A stretch of 57,245 bases of DNA from Fibrobacter sp. UBA4309 (GTDB lineage: Bacteria > Fibrobacterota > Fibrobacteria > Fibrobacterales > Fibrobacteraceae), in the NCBI RefSeq assembly GCF_002395745.1, contig NZ_DGUN01000005.1, forward strand, positions 1 to 57,245. The letters are read 5' to 3'. The notes beneath the pieces are model-generated. The model saw only the letters and a list, made by a program, of their open reading frames with translations, did not search any database and was not told the origin of the DNA. Position 1 is the stretch's first letter. Every line of letters begins with the position of its first letter. A program made the translations under genes and the position numbers. Positions 50,007 through 57,245 of the stretch are shown here, one piece after another.

Positions 50007-50208
50007 TGTCTTAGCTATTTTCCGTAAATATAGCAATTTTGCTCTCTTTATGCCACAACGCGGCAGGAAAAAACAGTATTTTTTCATACGCCTCTCTCCC
50101 CCACCCCTGTCTGAACGCCGTCTGGGGCCGATTTTGAAAATAAGTGTTGTAAACGCTTATTAAACGGATAAATACTTCCACCTTTGCACCGTAACAAAAC
50201 GAAAGACT
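50007..50208. promoter_or_regulatory. Divergent region with Bacteroidetes-type promoter elements
   Basis: 202 bases between the PPC gene (leftward) and the 525-aa lipoprotein (rightward). Leftward TATATTTAC near 50025 and rightward CACCTTTGCACC (about 50179-50190) resemble the Bacteroidetes -7 element (TAnnTTTG). No Shine-Dalgarno site is seen on either side. Confidence 0.5.
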
Positions 50209-51786
50209 ATGAAAAAGATTATGCTTACACTCACGGCGGTCCCATTCATACTGCTGTCCTGCAATCAGGGATGGCTGGGCGGGCCGGACGCCGAAAGGCA
50301 GGAAGAAGAGGGACTCTCACACGAAATGATAGTCCTCGGAGAGCAACTCGAGGACCCCTATTCGGTCTCATATATGACAAAGGCGCTGCAAAACATACAG
50401 CCCAACGGAAGAACGGCGCTGGAGCCTACCGATTTCTACGTGCGCTTCCTGCCGAAAGACGACGCCCAGTTGCAGAAGCTGCTGGACGCCGGCCTGGAAC
50501 TTATCGACCACCCTATGGACTACAGAATCATTCGCGACGGGGACTGGTATCACGACCCGGATGTGCCCGAAGGCAACATCACCTGGCAGTACGCGGTCGT
50601 GCCGGTCGACTTCCCCTTCCCTTCCGACGTGCGCTACGAGCGGCTTGACGACTGCTACATTGCCGAGCACGACCCTGCTACCAAGGGCTCGGGCATCGAC
50701 TGGGACGCAGTGGAGCGGGAAGCATTCCGCCTGAGCGGGAACGAGAATCTGCTCTCGCCGCTGTCTAAAGCCGGCGAAAGCGGCAGCCCGAAAGGACGAA
50801 TAGCAATAGTGGACCCGGCGCTTGACGACGAGCCTGAAGGAGTTAAAGGAGTGAAGGTTTTCGTGAACTCGTTCGTCAAGTTTGCCGTGACCTACACCGA
50901 CGATGAAGGCTACTACACAATAGCCCGCCGGTTCAATTCGGAGCCGCGTTACAGGCTGGTGTTCCAGAACGTGAACGGCTTCAAGCAGGGCATCAACCTG
51001 GTGCTCATCCCGGCATCCGTATCCACGCTGGGCAAGCACCCGGCCGAAGGCTTCGACTGCGAAATCGACTTTAACTCCGACCGCAAACTCTTCACCCGCT
51101 GCGTCGTCAACAACGCCGGCTTCGACTACTGCGCGGAATGTGAAGCATCCGGGAAGACCTTACCGCTGCCTCCCAAGGACCTCAGGATATGGGACATCCC
51201 GGTACTGGACTGCAGTTTCGAGCTTATGATGCACCACGGCACGATAGTGGACACTTTTGAGCCGATCTCCTCATTGCTCGGAGAGTACACCCCGCTTATC
51301 AAGCTGCTGCATCCCGATATTTACCTCGGCCTGCACGAGACGAGCAGCTATTCGGAAATCTACGCAAGGGCGCTCCACGTATTCGCGAAGGCGGGCCACT
51401 TCGCCCAGGTCGGCAAGAGCTGGTGGAGCAAGCTGGTGGAATACACCGCCCTGTCGCTGCTTGGCTCCGGACTCGTCAGCCCTTACGGGGCGCCTGACGA
51501 TGATGACAGCGGCTACTGCGAGGCGGCCAATATGTATGCATACTACTGCCAGAGCATACTCTTCAAAAGGCGCTACAAAGACAGCACCACCGTGTTCGGC
51601 ACCTCGGAGTGGTTTTCACCGCAAATCCTGATGTATCTGGACGAAAGGGGGCTGGGGCTGGAAAAGATTGCGCCGGTGTTCACGGCCGACGTCGTGGACC
51701 TGGAAGGGCTCAAGAATAAGTTGCTGAGCTACTATCCTTCATTCAAAAGCACTATAAATGAAGCATTTGCAAGATATGGGAGATAA
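50209..51786 (+). CDS. Bacteroidales lipoprotein with a carboxypeptidase-regulatory-like domain, unknown function
   Basis: 525 aa. Lipoprotein signal (FILLSC, Cys 18). The segment GVKVFVNSFVKFAVTYTDDEGYYTIARRF (about 220-250, cited in part) looks like a carboxypeptidase-regulatory or CNA-B-like beta-sandwich. The C-terminal third is helical with HVFAKAGHFAQVGKSWW and a Cys/Tyr-rich piece (GYCEAANMYAYYCQS). No catalytic motif is recognised. It is followed after 10 bases by a DUF3575 barrel gene, so the two form a small operon. Start by the signal peptide; no Shine-Dalgarno site, as usual for this phylum. Confidence 0.75.
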   Translation: MKKIMLTLTAVPFILLSCNQGWLGGPDAERQEEEGLSHEMIVLGEQLEDPYSVSYMTKALQNIQPNGRTALEPTDFYVRFLPKDDAQLQKLLDAGLELIDHPMDYRIIRDGDWYHDPDVPEGNITWQYAVVPVDFPFPSDVRYERLDDCYIAEHDPATKGSGIDWDAVEREAFRLSGNENLLSPLSKAGESGSPKGRIAIVDPALDDEPEGVKGVKVFVNSFVKFAVTYTDDEGYYTIARRFNSEPRYRLVFQNVNGFKQGINLVLIPASVSTLGKHPAEGFDCEIDFNSDRKLFTRCVVNNAGFDYCAECEASGKTLPLPPKDLRIWDIPVLDCSFELMMHHGTIVDTFEPISSLLGEYTPLIKLLHPDIYLGLHETSSYSEIYARALHVFAKAGHFAQVGKSWWSKLVEYTALSLLGSGLVSPYGAPDDDDSGYCEAANMYAYYCQSILFKRRYKDSTTVFGTSEWFSPQILMYLDERGLGLEKIAPVFTADVVDLEGLKNKLLSYYPSFKSTINEAFARYGR

Positions 51787-51796
51787 AACTTCAACT

Positions 51797-52345
51797 ATGA
51801 AAAACTTCGTGTCGGCAGCCGTGGGACTTTTCCTGTGGGCGACAGTCTGCGCACAGAATTACTCACTGACTACAAATGTGCTGGACTATGTAGATTTTGG
51901 GACGTTGAATCTGGAAGCGTCCTGCGGCATTGCCCGACAGTGGACCCTTTCGGCCGGAGTGAAATACAACCCCTTCAGCTGGGGTGAAGGCCGGACGGAA
52001 AAGGCCGACAAGCAGCGCAGCCTTGAAGCCGGCGCCCGCTTCTGGCCCTGGCACATCTATTCCGGATGGTGGATGTCCGGGAAACTGAAGTGGCAGGAAT
52101 ACAACCAGGGCGGCATCACCTCTCCCCTCGCAAGCGAGGGAGACCGCTTCGGAGGCGGTCTGGCGGCCGGTTATACCTTTATGTTGAATACACACCTGAA
52201 CCTTGATATCGGACTTGGACTGTGGAGCGGTCTGGACAAATACACCGCCTACGAGTGCTTAAGATGTGGCAGGATTATCGACAGGGGAGAAAAATTTTTC
52301 GTACTCCCTAACGATATTCTTCTCACTTTATCGTACATTTTCTAA
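51797..52345 (+). CDS. DUF3575 outer-membrane-associated protein
   Basis: 182 aa from the ATG that starts the signal peptide MKNFVSAAVGLFLWATVCAQ. The family pattern is clear: LDYVDFGTLNLEASCGIARQWTL, FSWGEGRTEKADKQRSLEAG, and FWPWHIYSGWWMSG, ending in barrel-like strands and the terminal Phe of LLTLSYIF. DUF3575 proteins are common in Bacteroidetes, often near fimbrillin or surface-protein genes. Function unknown. Translation of an ORF starting 39 bases earlier would overlap the previous stop and lacks a signal peptide at the start. Confidence 0.85.
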   Translation: MKNFVSAAVGLFLWATVCAQNYSLTTNVLDYVDFGTLNLEASCGIARQWTLSAGVKYNPFSWGEGRTEKADKQRSLEAGARFWPWHIYSGWWMSGKLKWQEYNQGGITSPLASEGDRFGGGLAAGYTFMLNTHLNLDIGLGLWSGLDKYTAYECLRCGRIIDRGEKFFVLPNDILLTLSYIF

Positions 52346-52353
52346 AAAAATTG

Positions 52354-52362
52354 TATATTTGC
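52354..52362 (+). promoter_or_regulatory. Bacteroidetes-type -7 element before tRNA-Leu
   Basis: TATATTTGC, matching the TAnnTTTG consensus of the Bacteroidetes primary sigma factor, 13 bases before the mature tRNA 5' end. Confidence 0.7.
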
Positions 52363-52375
52363 AGTCCAATCCAAA

Positions 52376-52458
52376 GCGCGGGTGGCGAAATGGTAGACGC
52401 GCTAGTTTCAGGAGCTAGTGGGGTAAAACCTGTGTGAGTTCGAGTCTCATCTCGCGCA
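52376..52458 (+). tRNA. tRNA-Leu (anticodon CAG)
   Basis: 83 bases. Acceptor stem GCGCGGG / CTCGCGC with one G-U pair and discriminator A. D-arm GCG...CGC with TGGTAGA loop; anticodon arm CTAGT / GCTAG with loop TTCAGGA, anticodon CAG at 52409-52411. A variable arm (TGGGGTAAAACCTGTG region) makes this a class II tRNA, and the T-arm is TGAGTTCGAGTCTCA. The 3' CCA is not encoded, as is common in Bacteroidetes. Confidence 0.95.
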
Positions 52459-52460
52459 CG

Positions 52461-52492
52461 AAGCGGTTGCTTAAAAGCAGCCGCTTTTTTGT
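52461..52492 (+). terminator. Rho-independent terminator of tRNA-Leu
   Basis: Stem AGCGGTTGC / GCAGCCGCT with one wobble pair, loop TTAAAA, followed by six T. Confidence 0.9.
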
Positions 52493-52500
52493 CCGCATCG

Positions 52501-53646
52501 TCAAAGATTTTCAAGAAAATGTCTTATTCTCCTTGCCCCTTCCAGAATCATTGGAACTTCGAGCGTGAAGGCAAGCCTCACATAACCGTCGAAGGAGTCA
52601 CCGAACGACAGCCCGGGAGTTAGCGCAACGTGCTCCTTTTCCAGCAGGGAGAAACAGAAGGAACGCGAATCCATCCCGGTGGCCGATATGTCCGCAAAAA
52701 GATAAAAAGTCGCATCAGGGATGCTGTATTTGATGCCTGGCGCTCCTTCCAGCGAGCTTGCCAGCGTATCCCTCCGGGCGCGGAATATGTCTCGTGGCGA
52801 TGCGGTATATATATCGGCGTGGGAGACAGCCTCCAGGGCGGCCCACTGCGAAATAGTACTTACGCAGACCGCCACGTTCTCCTGCATCTTGACCAGCCTC
52901 TTGATGAAATGAGGCTCTCCGATTACATATCCAATCCTCCATCCGGTCATACAAAACGCTTTCGAGAATGAATTGAAAAGGACAAGGTTCTCGGCGGGAT
53001 ACAACTTGGATATCGAATAATACTGCCTGTCATAGACCAGGGTGGAGTACACCTCGTCCGAGAAAACATACAGCCCCTTTTCTCTCGCCAGATTGGCAAT
53101 ACCCCTCAGAAGTTCAAGGGGATATACGGTACCGGTCGGATTGTTAGGGGAATTGACGACGATTATCTTCGTCCTGTCGTTTATGAGAGTCCGCAGATAA
53201 TCCACGTCGGGAAGAAATCCCTCCGTGAATTTATCGGCAAGAACCGGCTTAGCTCCGCACAGAAGCACGTTGTTCAGGCACTGTGCCCAACTCGGACCGA
53301 TGATAACCACCTCGTCGCCCGGATTCAGGAGCATACGGAAAGCGAGATGAATTGCCTCCGTCGCGCCTACCGTAACCGCCACGTTTTCAGGGTGTATATC
53401 AATGTCTGCTTTACCCGACTCATAGGTCGCTATCGCCTCCCTCAGCTGAGGAAGGCCGGCACTGGCCGTGTATCTGGTACGGTGCTCACGAATACAATTG
53501 CGGGCAGCTTCGCAGATTCCGTCCGGAGTGGGAATATCGGGATCCCCAAGGGTAAGGTCCACCACGTCATCATATTGCTGCGCAAGTGCAAGGAGTTTTC
53601 GCCCTAATGTGCCGCGGATGCTCCAGGATAAATCTGAAAGAATCAT
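52501..53646 (-). CDS. Class I pyridoxal-phosphate aminotransferase
   Basis: 381 aa from MILSDLSWSIRG; the open frame upstream is spurious. The aspartate-aminotransferase fold is clear: VDLTLGDPDIPTP, TRYTASAGLPQLREAIA, AVTVGATEAIHLAF, VNSPNNPTGTVYPL (PLP-contacting NPTG), YVFSDEVYSTLVY, and the PLP Lys in LFNSFSKAFCMTGWRIGY. The final Arg is in YVRLAF. It transfers amino groups between an amino acid and a keto acid; the substrate (aspartate, aromatic or other) is not readable. It converges with the tRNA. TACATTTGT (53671-53679, leftward) is a good promoter element. Confidence 0.9.
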   Translation of the reverse strand: MILSDLSWSIRGTLGRKLLALAQQYDDVVDLTLGDPDIPTPDGICEAARNCIREHRTRYTASAGLPQLREAIATYESGKADIDIHPENVAVTVGATEAIHLAFRMLLNPGDEVVIIGPSWAQCLNNVLLCGAKPVLADKFTEGFLPDVDYLRTLINDRTKIIVVNSPNNPTGTVYPLELLRGIANLAREKGLYVFSDEVYSTLVYDRQYYSISKLYPAENLVLFNSFSKAFCMTGWRIGYVIGEPHFIKRLVKMQENVAVCVSTISQWAALEAVSHADIYTASPRDIFRARRDTLASSLEGAPGIKYSIPDATFYLFADISATGMDSRSFCFSLLEKEHVALTPGLSFGDSFDGYVRLAFTLEVPMILEGARRIRHFLENL

Positions 53647-53670
53647 ATGCAGTATTACGAAGTCAACAGC

Positions 53671-53679
53671 ACAAATGTA
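53671..53679 (-). promoter_or_regulatory. Bacteroidetes-type -7 element for the aminotransferase
   Basis: TACATTTGT read leftward, ending 24 bases before the ATG at 53646. No Shine-Dalgarno site. Confidence 0.6.
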
Positions 53680-53759
53680 AACATTATTACTGACATCCTC
53701 AATACCGCCCCAGGTGCACAGGCAAGCCTGCCGGGCAACGCGACAACGCAACAGGGCTG

Positions 53760-54896
53760 CTACCGCAACTGGAAGCGCTTGGAGAGGCGCGGGGAATCGC
53801 CTGCGTAGAAATCCACCCACACACGTTTGCCATCGACGAAGAGCTTGTAGGAGCCTGCGGCATCGGCTGTGCTGTAGGCCTGAAGCCCCTTGCGATATTC
53901 GTCAAACAGAGCCAGGTTGGCTTCCGTGCGAAGCTCAGGATTCTTCTCGAACAGAAGCGTGCCATAAGCCTCGGGGCCGGAAGCAAGTTCAGTGTATGAA
54001 CCCTGCTCAGGCTTAGCCCACACGCTGCTCATAGTCATCTGGGTGATCCGGCCGCCGTCTCCCCTCCAGTCGAGGAACTCGGTATTGTGGGTGTGGCCGC
54101 AGAGCACTATGGCATTGTGCCTGGCAAGCAGGGCGCGTATTTCCCGACGTTCCTCCGGCCTCGGGTCCTTCCTGCCGCCGAGCAGGAACCACCAGAAGTA
54201 CTTAGCATCGTCGAACGGGAACACTGGGCTGTGCACCACCACGAACGTATGACGCGCTCCGTCAGTCTCCGCAAGCAGGCGCTTGATTTCAGGCACGTCC
54301 GGCTTGGAGAAGTTGATGAACACGAAGGCGTCCGGGCCGCAGCGGAACTGGAAATTGGTACCGCTGATTTCCTGCCCCAGCTCCTTTGAAAGCCGCGCAG
54401 GCATATAGTCGGCGTAGGCTTTCGAGACCACGGCGTCGTCGTTGCCGCGCAGGTCGTGGTTGCCTGCCACGGTCACGAACGGCAGGTCCGGAGCAAGGTC
54501 GGACTTGAAAAGGTCCATCGCATCGGAAAGGAACTGCGTATGGATGGCGGCACTTGCGGTATCCCCCTGGATGAGGTCGCCCATCTGAAACACCATCTTG
54601 GTCTCCTCATCCACGAGGCAGGCGGCGCGTTTCACCAGCTGCCTGCAACGCCCGGCCCACATATTGCCGTTGCGCGTGAATTCCTTGCGGTGCAGGGCTT
54701 CGCGCTTGGGGTTGGGGTCCGTGTAGCCGGCGTGATACTTCTCGGGATCCGCAGCATCATAATGCGTATCTCCCAAAATGACAATCGAATACCTCCCGTC
54801 AGCGGACTTCCGCGCAAGAAGCGGCGAGAACCCGCCGGATAAGGAAAGGCCGGCTATTCCGGCCGCAGAAACCTTAAAAAAATGTCGTCTATCCAT
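53760..54896 (-). CDS. Tat-exported calcineurin-like metallophosphoesterase
   Basis: 378 aa. Twin-arginine-type signal (RRHFFK then AAGIAGLSLSG) marks export in folded form. All five phosphoesterase motifs are present: VILGDTHYD, MGDLIQGD, TVAGNHDLR, VVVHSPVF, and LCGHTHNTEF. Together they bind two metal ions. The family includes phosphatases and phosphodiesterases; the substrate is not evident. A C-terminal domain of about 80 residues follows the catalytic fold. It is divergent from the small lipoprotein at 54966, with TACATTTAC (54906-54914, leftward) as a probable promoter element. Confidence 0.92.
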   Translation of the reverse strand: MDRRHFFKVSAAGIAGLSLSGGFSPLLARKSADGRYSIVILGDTHYDAADPEKYHAGYTDPNPKREALHRKEFTRNGNMWAGRCRQLVKRAACLVDEETKMVFQMGDLIQGDTASAAIHTQFLSDAMDLFKSDLAPDLPFVTVAGNHDLRGNDDAVVSKAYADYMPARLSKELGQEISGTNFQFRCGPDAFVFINFSKPDVPEIKRLLAETDGARHTFVVVHSPVFPFDDAKYFWWFLLGGRKDPRPEERREIRALLARHNAIVLCGHTHNTEFLDWRGDGGRITQMTMSSVWAKPEQGSYTELASGPEAYGTLLFEKNPELRTEANLALFDEYRKGLQAYSTADAAGSYKLFVDGKRVWVDFYAGDSPRLSKRFQLR

Positions 54897-54905
54897 AATC
54901 TATCG

Positions 54906-54945
54906 GTAAATGTAAGTTTTTTTAACAAAAAAATAGTACATTTGC
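54906..54945. promoter_or_regulatory. Divergent promoter elements of the Bacteroidetes type
   Basis: Leftward TACATTTAC (54906-54914) for the phosphoesterase and rightward TACATTTGC (54937-54945) for the small lipoprotein, each about 10-20 bases from the respective start codon. Confidence 0.6.
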
Positions 54946-54965
54946 GCAACAAATATATTTGTAAA

Positions 54966-55370
54966 ATGAAAAAGTCATTATTTGTCATCCTTCTGGCGGT
55001 CCTCGCATTCGGCGCCACCAGCTGCTCTTCCACCATCAAGAGTATGAAAGAGCCCCTCGCTTATTTTGAGCTGAATTCCCACGATTACGTCCTCTCCGAG
55101 CAGGTAACGGGCGAAGCTACCGTCGTCCGCGTACTCGGTATCGACTGGGCCCGTCTCTTCAACGTGAAGGCAGGTACCGTTATGGCTCCTATCATCGGCA
55201 TCCCCGTCAGCAGCAGCCAGTACTATGCTATCTACGACCTCCTCGAGAAGAACCCCGGTTACGATTTCGTGATGTATCCCCAGGTTACCGACTACACCAC
55301 CGGTTTCCCCGGAATCTACACCAGGACTGAAATCAAGGTTACCGCCCGTCTCGGCAAACTCAAGAAATAA
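54966..55370 (+). CDS. Small lipoprotein, unknown function, probably abundant
   Basis: 134 aa from MKKSLF; 28 codons of open frame upstream lie inside the promoter region. Lipoprotein signal (FGATSC, Cys 20). The mature part is beta-rich: DYVLSEQVTGEATVVRVLGIDWARLF, then VMAPIIGIPVSSSQYYAIYDLLEKNPGYDFVMYPQVT and TEIKVTARLGKLKK (shown in parts). The pattern is typical of small Bacteroidetes lipoproteins linked with stress or envelope, but I cannot name the family. Codon use is strongly biased (CTC, ACC, GTT), which suggests high expression. A terminator lies 20 bases after the stop. Confidence 0.78.
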   Translation: MKKSLFVILLAVLAFGATSCSSTIKSMKEPLAYFELNSHDYVLSEQVTGEATVVRVLGIDWARLFNVKAGTVMAPIIGIPVSSSQYYAIYDLLEKNPGYDFVMYPQVTDYTTGFPGIYTRTEIKVTARLGKLKK

Positions 55371-55388
55371 TTTTTCCTGAATATACGA

Positions 55389-55419
55389 AAACCCTGCGTC
55401 GAAAGGCGCAGGGTTTTTC
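55389..55419. terminator. Bidirectional terminator between the lipoprotein and deoC
   Basis: Stem AAACCCTGCG / CGCAGGGTTT with a short loop, followed by TTTCG rightward and by TTTTCG leftward. It serves both the rightward lipoprotein and the leftward deoC transcript. Confidence 0.85.
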
Positions 55420-55436
55420 GTTTCGGCTTAATCCTA

Positions 55437-56327
55437 CTAGAAGTAAGATACCGTCTTCTGCTCGATTGCACTCATCAGGCTGTTGCCCAGGCGGCTCACG
55501 CCGAAGCGGAACTTCTCCCTGCAAAGCCACTCGTGTCCGAGAATATTCGAAACGATAAGGTAGTAACACAGAGCATCCTTGGCAGTGGAAATGCCGCCGG
55601 CGGCCTTGAATCCCACCTTTCTGCCGCTGACCTCATAGTAACGCCTGATAGCCTCGCACATCACATATGCCGCGACGGGAGTAGCGTTGACGTCAACCTT
55701 GCCGGTAGAAGTCTTGATGAAGTCGGCGCCCGCTTCCATCGCAAGGAAAGAAGCCTCTGCGATAGCGGCAGGGGTCACGAGCAGACCGGTCTCAAGAATC
55801 ACCTTGAGCACCACCCTGCGCTGCTGAGCGGCAGCCGCCTTGTCGATGGCATTTTTCATCGCCACAATCTCCTCGTAGGCACGGGCCTTGTCTCCGGCGA
55901 GGAAAGCGTTGAGAGCCAGCACGATATCAATCTCGTCCGCGCCCTGCTCCACAGCTATCTCACACTCCCTGACCTTAACTTCCAGGAAACTCTGGGCGGA
56001 AGGGAAACAACTTGCCACCGTGGTCACGTGGACCTCGGGGTCCGTCTTGAGTTCGCGTACAACTGACGCAAAATTCGGATAGACGCAGATAGAAGCAGGA
56101 GCCGGATAGTCAGGATAAGAATCCGGCAGTTTATTGACCTTTTCCACCAACTTGGCCACAGATGCAGGCGTGTCGTTGCTATGGAGGGTGGTCAAATCCA
56201 TCATCGAGAAGCAGCTTTTCAGCACTTGAGGGGTGCAAAGGCCGTCAAGATTGCCGGCAATCGCCTGGATGGCGGCCGAAATCTTCTCTTCATCGGGAGT
56301 GTACCCGTATTTCTCCAAATATTCCAT
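55437..56327 (-). CDS. deoC: Deoxyribose-phosphate aldolase
   Basis: 296 aa, a long-form DeoC (the E. coli type is 259 aa). Catalyses cleavage of 2-deoxyribose 5-phosphate to acetaldehyde and glyceraldehyde 3-phosphate in nucleoside breakdown. The class I aldolase marks are present: SICVYPNFA, VTTVASCFPSA, GADEIDIVLALNAFL, VVLKVILETG, the Schiff-base Lys in FIKTSTGK, and GFKAAGGIST. The last gene of a leftward group with pheT and the DUF4296 lipoprotein (8-base gap). It ends at a bidirectional terminator. Confidence 0.96.
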   Translation of the reverse strand: MEYLEKYGYTPDEEKISAAIQAIAGNLDGLCTPQVLKSCFSMMDLTTLHSNDTPASVAKLVEKVNKLPDSYPDYPAPASICVYPNFASVVRELKTDPEVHVTTVASCFPSAQSFLEVKVRECEIAVEQGADEIDIVLALNAFLAGDKARAYEEIVAMKNAIDKAAAAQQRRVVLKVILETGLLVTPAAIAEASFLAMEAGADFIKTSTGKVDVNATPVAAYVMCEAIRRYYEVSGRKVGFKAAGGISTAKDALCYYLIVSNILGHEWLCREKFRFGVSRLGNSLMSAIEQKTVSYF

Positions 56328-56335
56328 ATTGATTC

Positions 56336-56956
56336 TTAATTTATTGGTTTTACATTCAAAGCTTTGCGTTCCCTGATGCGAAGCTTGCGCCCGTGCACCC
56401 GGATGGAATCGCGCCTGAGGGAATCGAGGCGCAGGGAGTCCAGACGCAGCGAATCCAGCCGCAAGGAATCCCGCAACAGAGAGTCTCTGAGCGAGGAGTC
56501 AGCACGGGCCGCGGCAAGGGAATCCTTGTAGCGTGTGCGCCAGATAAGGGTGTCCTTGTAGAAATCTTTCTGCGAATAGCCCTTTATCGAGGCGTTGAAC
56601 TCCTTGATTTTCTCAAGATGTTCCACCTTGCGGCGGTACTCATCGCGCTTGTCTTTCAGCTTGTTAGCCGCGTCACGGAACACCTTGGCGAACTTTTCCG
56701 GGTCCTTGAGGTAGTGGCGTACGCTGGCGTCGTAATCCTCGAAAGTGTAGCCGTAGCGGGAAAGAATCGGGTCATAGAACAACATCGTGTCCGCCCGCGA
56801 GCGCTCTTCCTTGTGATCTGCAAGCCACTGGTCCGCAAGGAAGAAATCGGCATAAATATCCGTCAGAGTACCGCGCGGTATGATGCGCGGCCGCCCCGCA
56901 CAAGAGGAGAGGAGCAGCACCGCCAGGCACGCAAGCACTATATGACGAAAACGCAT
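56336..56956 (-). CDS. DUF4296 lipoprotein with a C-terminal RLDSL repeat tail
   Basis: 206 aa from the second ATG; starting one codon earlier (56959, overlapping the pheT stop as TAATG) is equally possible. Lipoprotein signal (LLLSSC, Cys at about 20). The DUF4296 domain is at about 25-130 (IPRGTLTDIYADFFLADQWLA, YDPILSRYGYTFEDYDASV). The tail holds a helical segment with five-residue repeats (SLRLD in several copies: LRDSLLRDSLRLDSLRLD and onward), giving a strongly amphipathic, probably coiled-coil end. Function unknown. It sits between pheT and deoC in one transcript. Confidence 0.85.
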   Translation of the reverse strand: MRFRHIVLACLAVLLLSSCAGRPRIIPRGTLTDIYADFFLADQWLADHKEERSRADTMLFYDPILSRYGYTFEDYDASVRHYLKDPEKFAKVFRDAANKLKDKRDEYRRKVEHLEKIKEFNASIKGYSQKDFYKDTLIWRTRYKDSLAAARADSSLRDSLLRDSLRLDSLRLDSLRLDSLRRDSIRVHGRKLRIRERKALNVKPIN

Positions 56957-56958
56957 CA

Positions 56959-57245
56959 TTATCTCAATACTGCACCGAAATCCTTCTGGAACATTTGCAG
57001 AAGTTTGTCCATCAGACGCTCCGTATCCTGGTCGGTAAGGGTACGGTCTTCGCTCCGAATGACAAAGCTGAGGGCATACTGCTTCTTGCCGGCAGGGATT
57101 TTGTCGCCCCGGTACACATCGAACAGGCCGACCTGTCTGAGAAGCTTGCCCGCTTGCTTAAACGCCGCAGCACGCAGGTCGGCATAGCTGACACTCTCGT
57201 CCAGCAGCAGGGCCAGGTCACGGCGCACCTCGGGGAACTTGGGCA
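56959..57245 (-). CDS. pheT: Phenylalanine-tRNA ligase beta subunit, C-terminal part
   Basis: Only the last 95 codons lie in the window; the gene continues beyond base 57245. The ferredoxin-fold anticodon-binding domain of PheT is clear: PKFPEVRRDLALLLDESV, GLFDVYRGDKIPAGKKQYAL, FVIRSEDRTLTDQDTERLMDKLL. PheT with PheS charges tRNA-Phe. The in-frame GTG at 57228 is internal. Its stop TAA shares a base with the start of the DUF4296 lipoprotein gene (TAATG), so translation is likely coupled. Confidence 0.94.
   Translation of the reverse strand, partial: PKFPEVRRDLALLLDESVSYADLRAAAFKQAGKLLRQVGLFDVYRGDKIPAGKKQYALSFVIRSEDRTLTDQDTERLMDKLLQMFQKDFGAVLR

Overview
The window has two parts that look like different organisms. 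Bases 1 to about 48,212 look like Fibrobacter (F. succinogenes-type rumen or gut cellulose degrader). The part carries rpsL-rpsG and eno, a large set of secreted glycoside hydrolases (GH26, GH8 x3, GH9, GH5 x2), Ser-rich linkers, lipoproteins, C-terminal sorting-like domains and outer-membrane barrels. Its genes mostly have clear Shine-Dalgarno sites, TATATT-type -10 boxes and glutamate mostly as GAA. From about 48,214 to the end the sequence looks like Bacteroidales: no Shine-Dalgarno sites, TAnnTTTG-type promoters, glutamate mostly as GAG in the gene next to the junction, and typical genes (Dcu transporter, PPC/DUF296, DUF3575, DUF4296 lipoprotein, deoC, pheT). This is either a chimeric metagenome contig or, less likely, a large transfer.

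Fibrobacter part. Bases 1-851 hold ribosomal proteins S12 (5' truncated) and S7. Bases 953-6162 hold a secreted barrel protein, a GH26 mannanase, a divergent regulator with two GntR-type DNA-binding domains and a LacI-like sensor, and a GH8 xylanase-type enzyme. Enolase follows (6297-7712), then a Ser-repeat lipoprotein (7848-9023) and a five-gene peptide ABC importer (9295-15190) whose first permease has an unusual repeat-containing insertion. Bases 15,364-20,056 hold a small outer-membrane protein, a palindrome, a possible small RNA, a GH9 cellulase and a DUF4832-type protein. Bases 20,069-28,508 hold dsbD, an ECF sigma factor with a PorZ-like propeller protein, a lipoprotein, a tRNA nucleotidyltransferase/poly(A) polymerase family gene, a GT2 glycosyltransferase and lpxA. 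A lipoprotein GH5 cellulase (28,495-29,757) faces away from the most interesting locus, an operon at 29,985-39,433. That operon encodes a CBM-like secreted protein, three large paralogous outer-membrane barrel proteins, a lipoprotein, and a GH18-fold protein whose catalytic Glu is replaced by Gln. Bases 39,507-47,087 hold a small lipoprotein, GH5 and GH8 cellulases, an apparently highly expressed secreted protein and a lipoprotein GH8. Two tandem structured repeats and a BatD-like membrane protein lead to the junction.

Bacteroidales part. A PPC-domain protein and a C4-dicarboxylate transporter form a leftward pair. They are followed by a rightward lipoprotein and DUF3575 barrel pair, tRNA-Leu(CAG), an aminotransferase, a Tat-type metallophosphoesterase, a small lipoprotein, and a leftward pheT (partial) - DUF4296 lipoprotein - deoC operon.

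How it fits together: the Fibrobacter genes describe plant-wall attack at the cell surface. Some enzymes end in a sorting-type C-terminal domain (probable type IX-like export) and others are lipoproteins. Peptide uptake, disulfide handling and glycolysis genes stand beside them. The barrel/pseudo-GH18 operon is a plausible undescribed glycan-binding or uptake machine; that role is inference. All family calls are from reading the translated sequence, without database searches.
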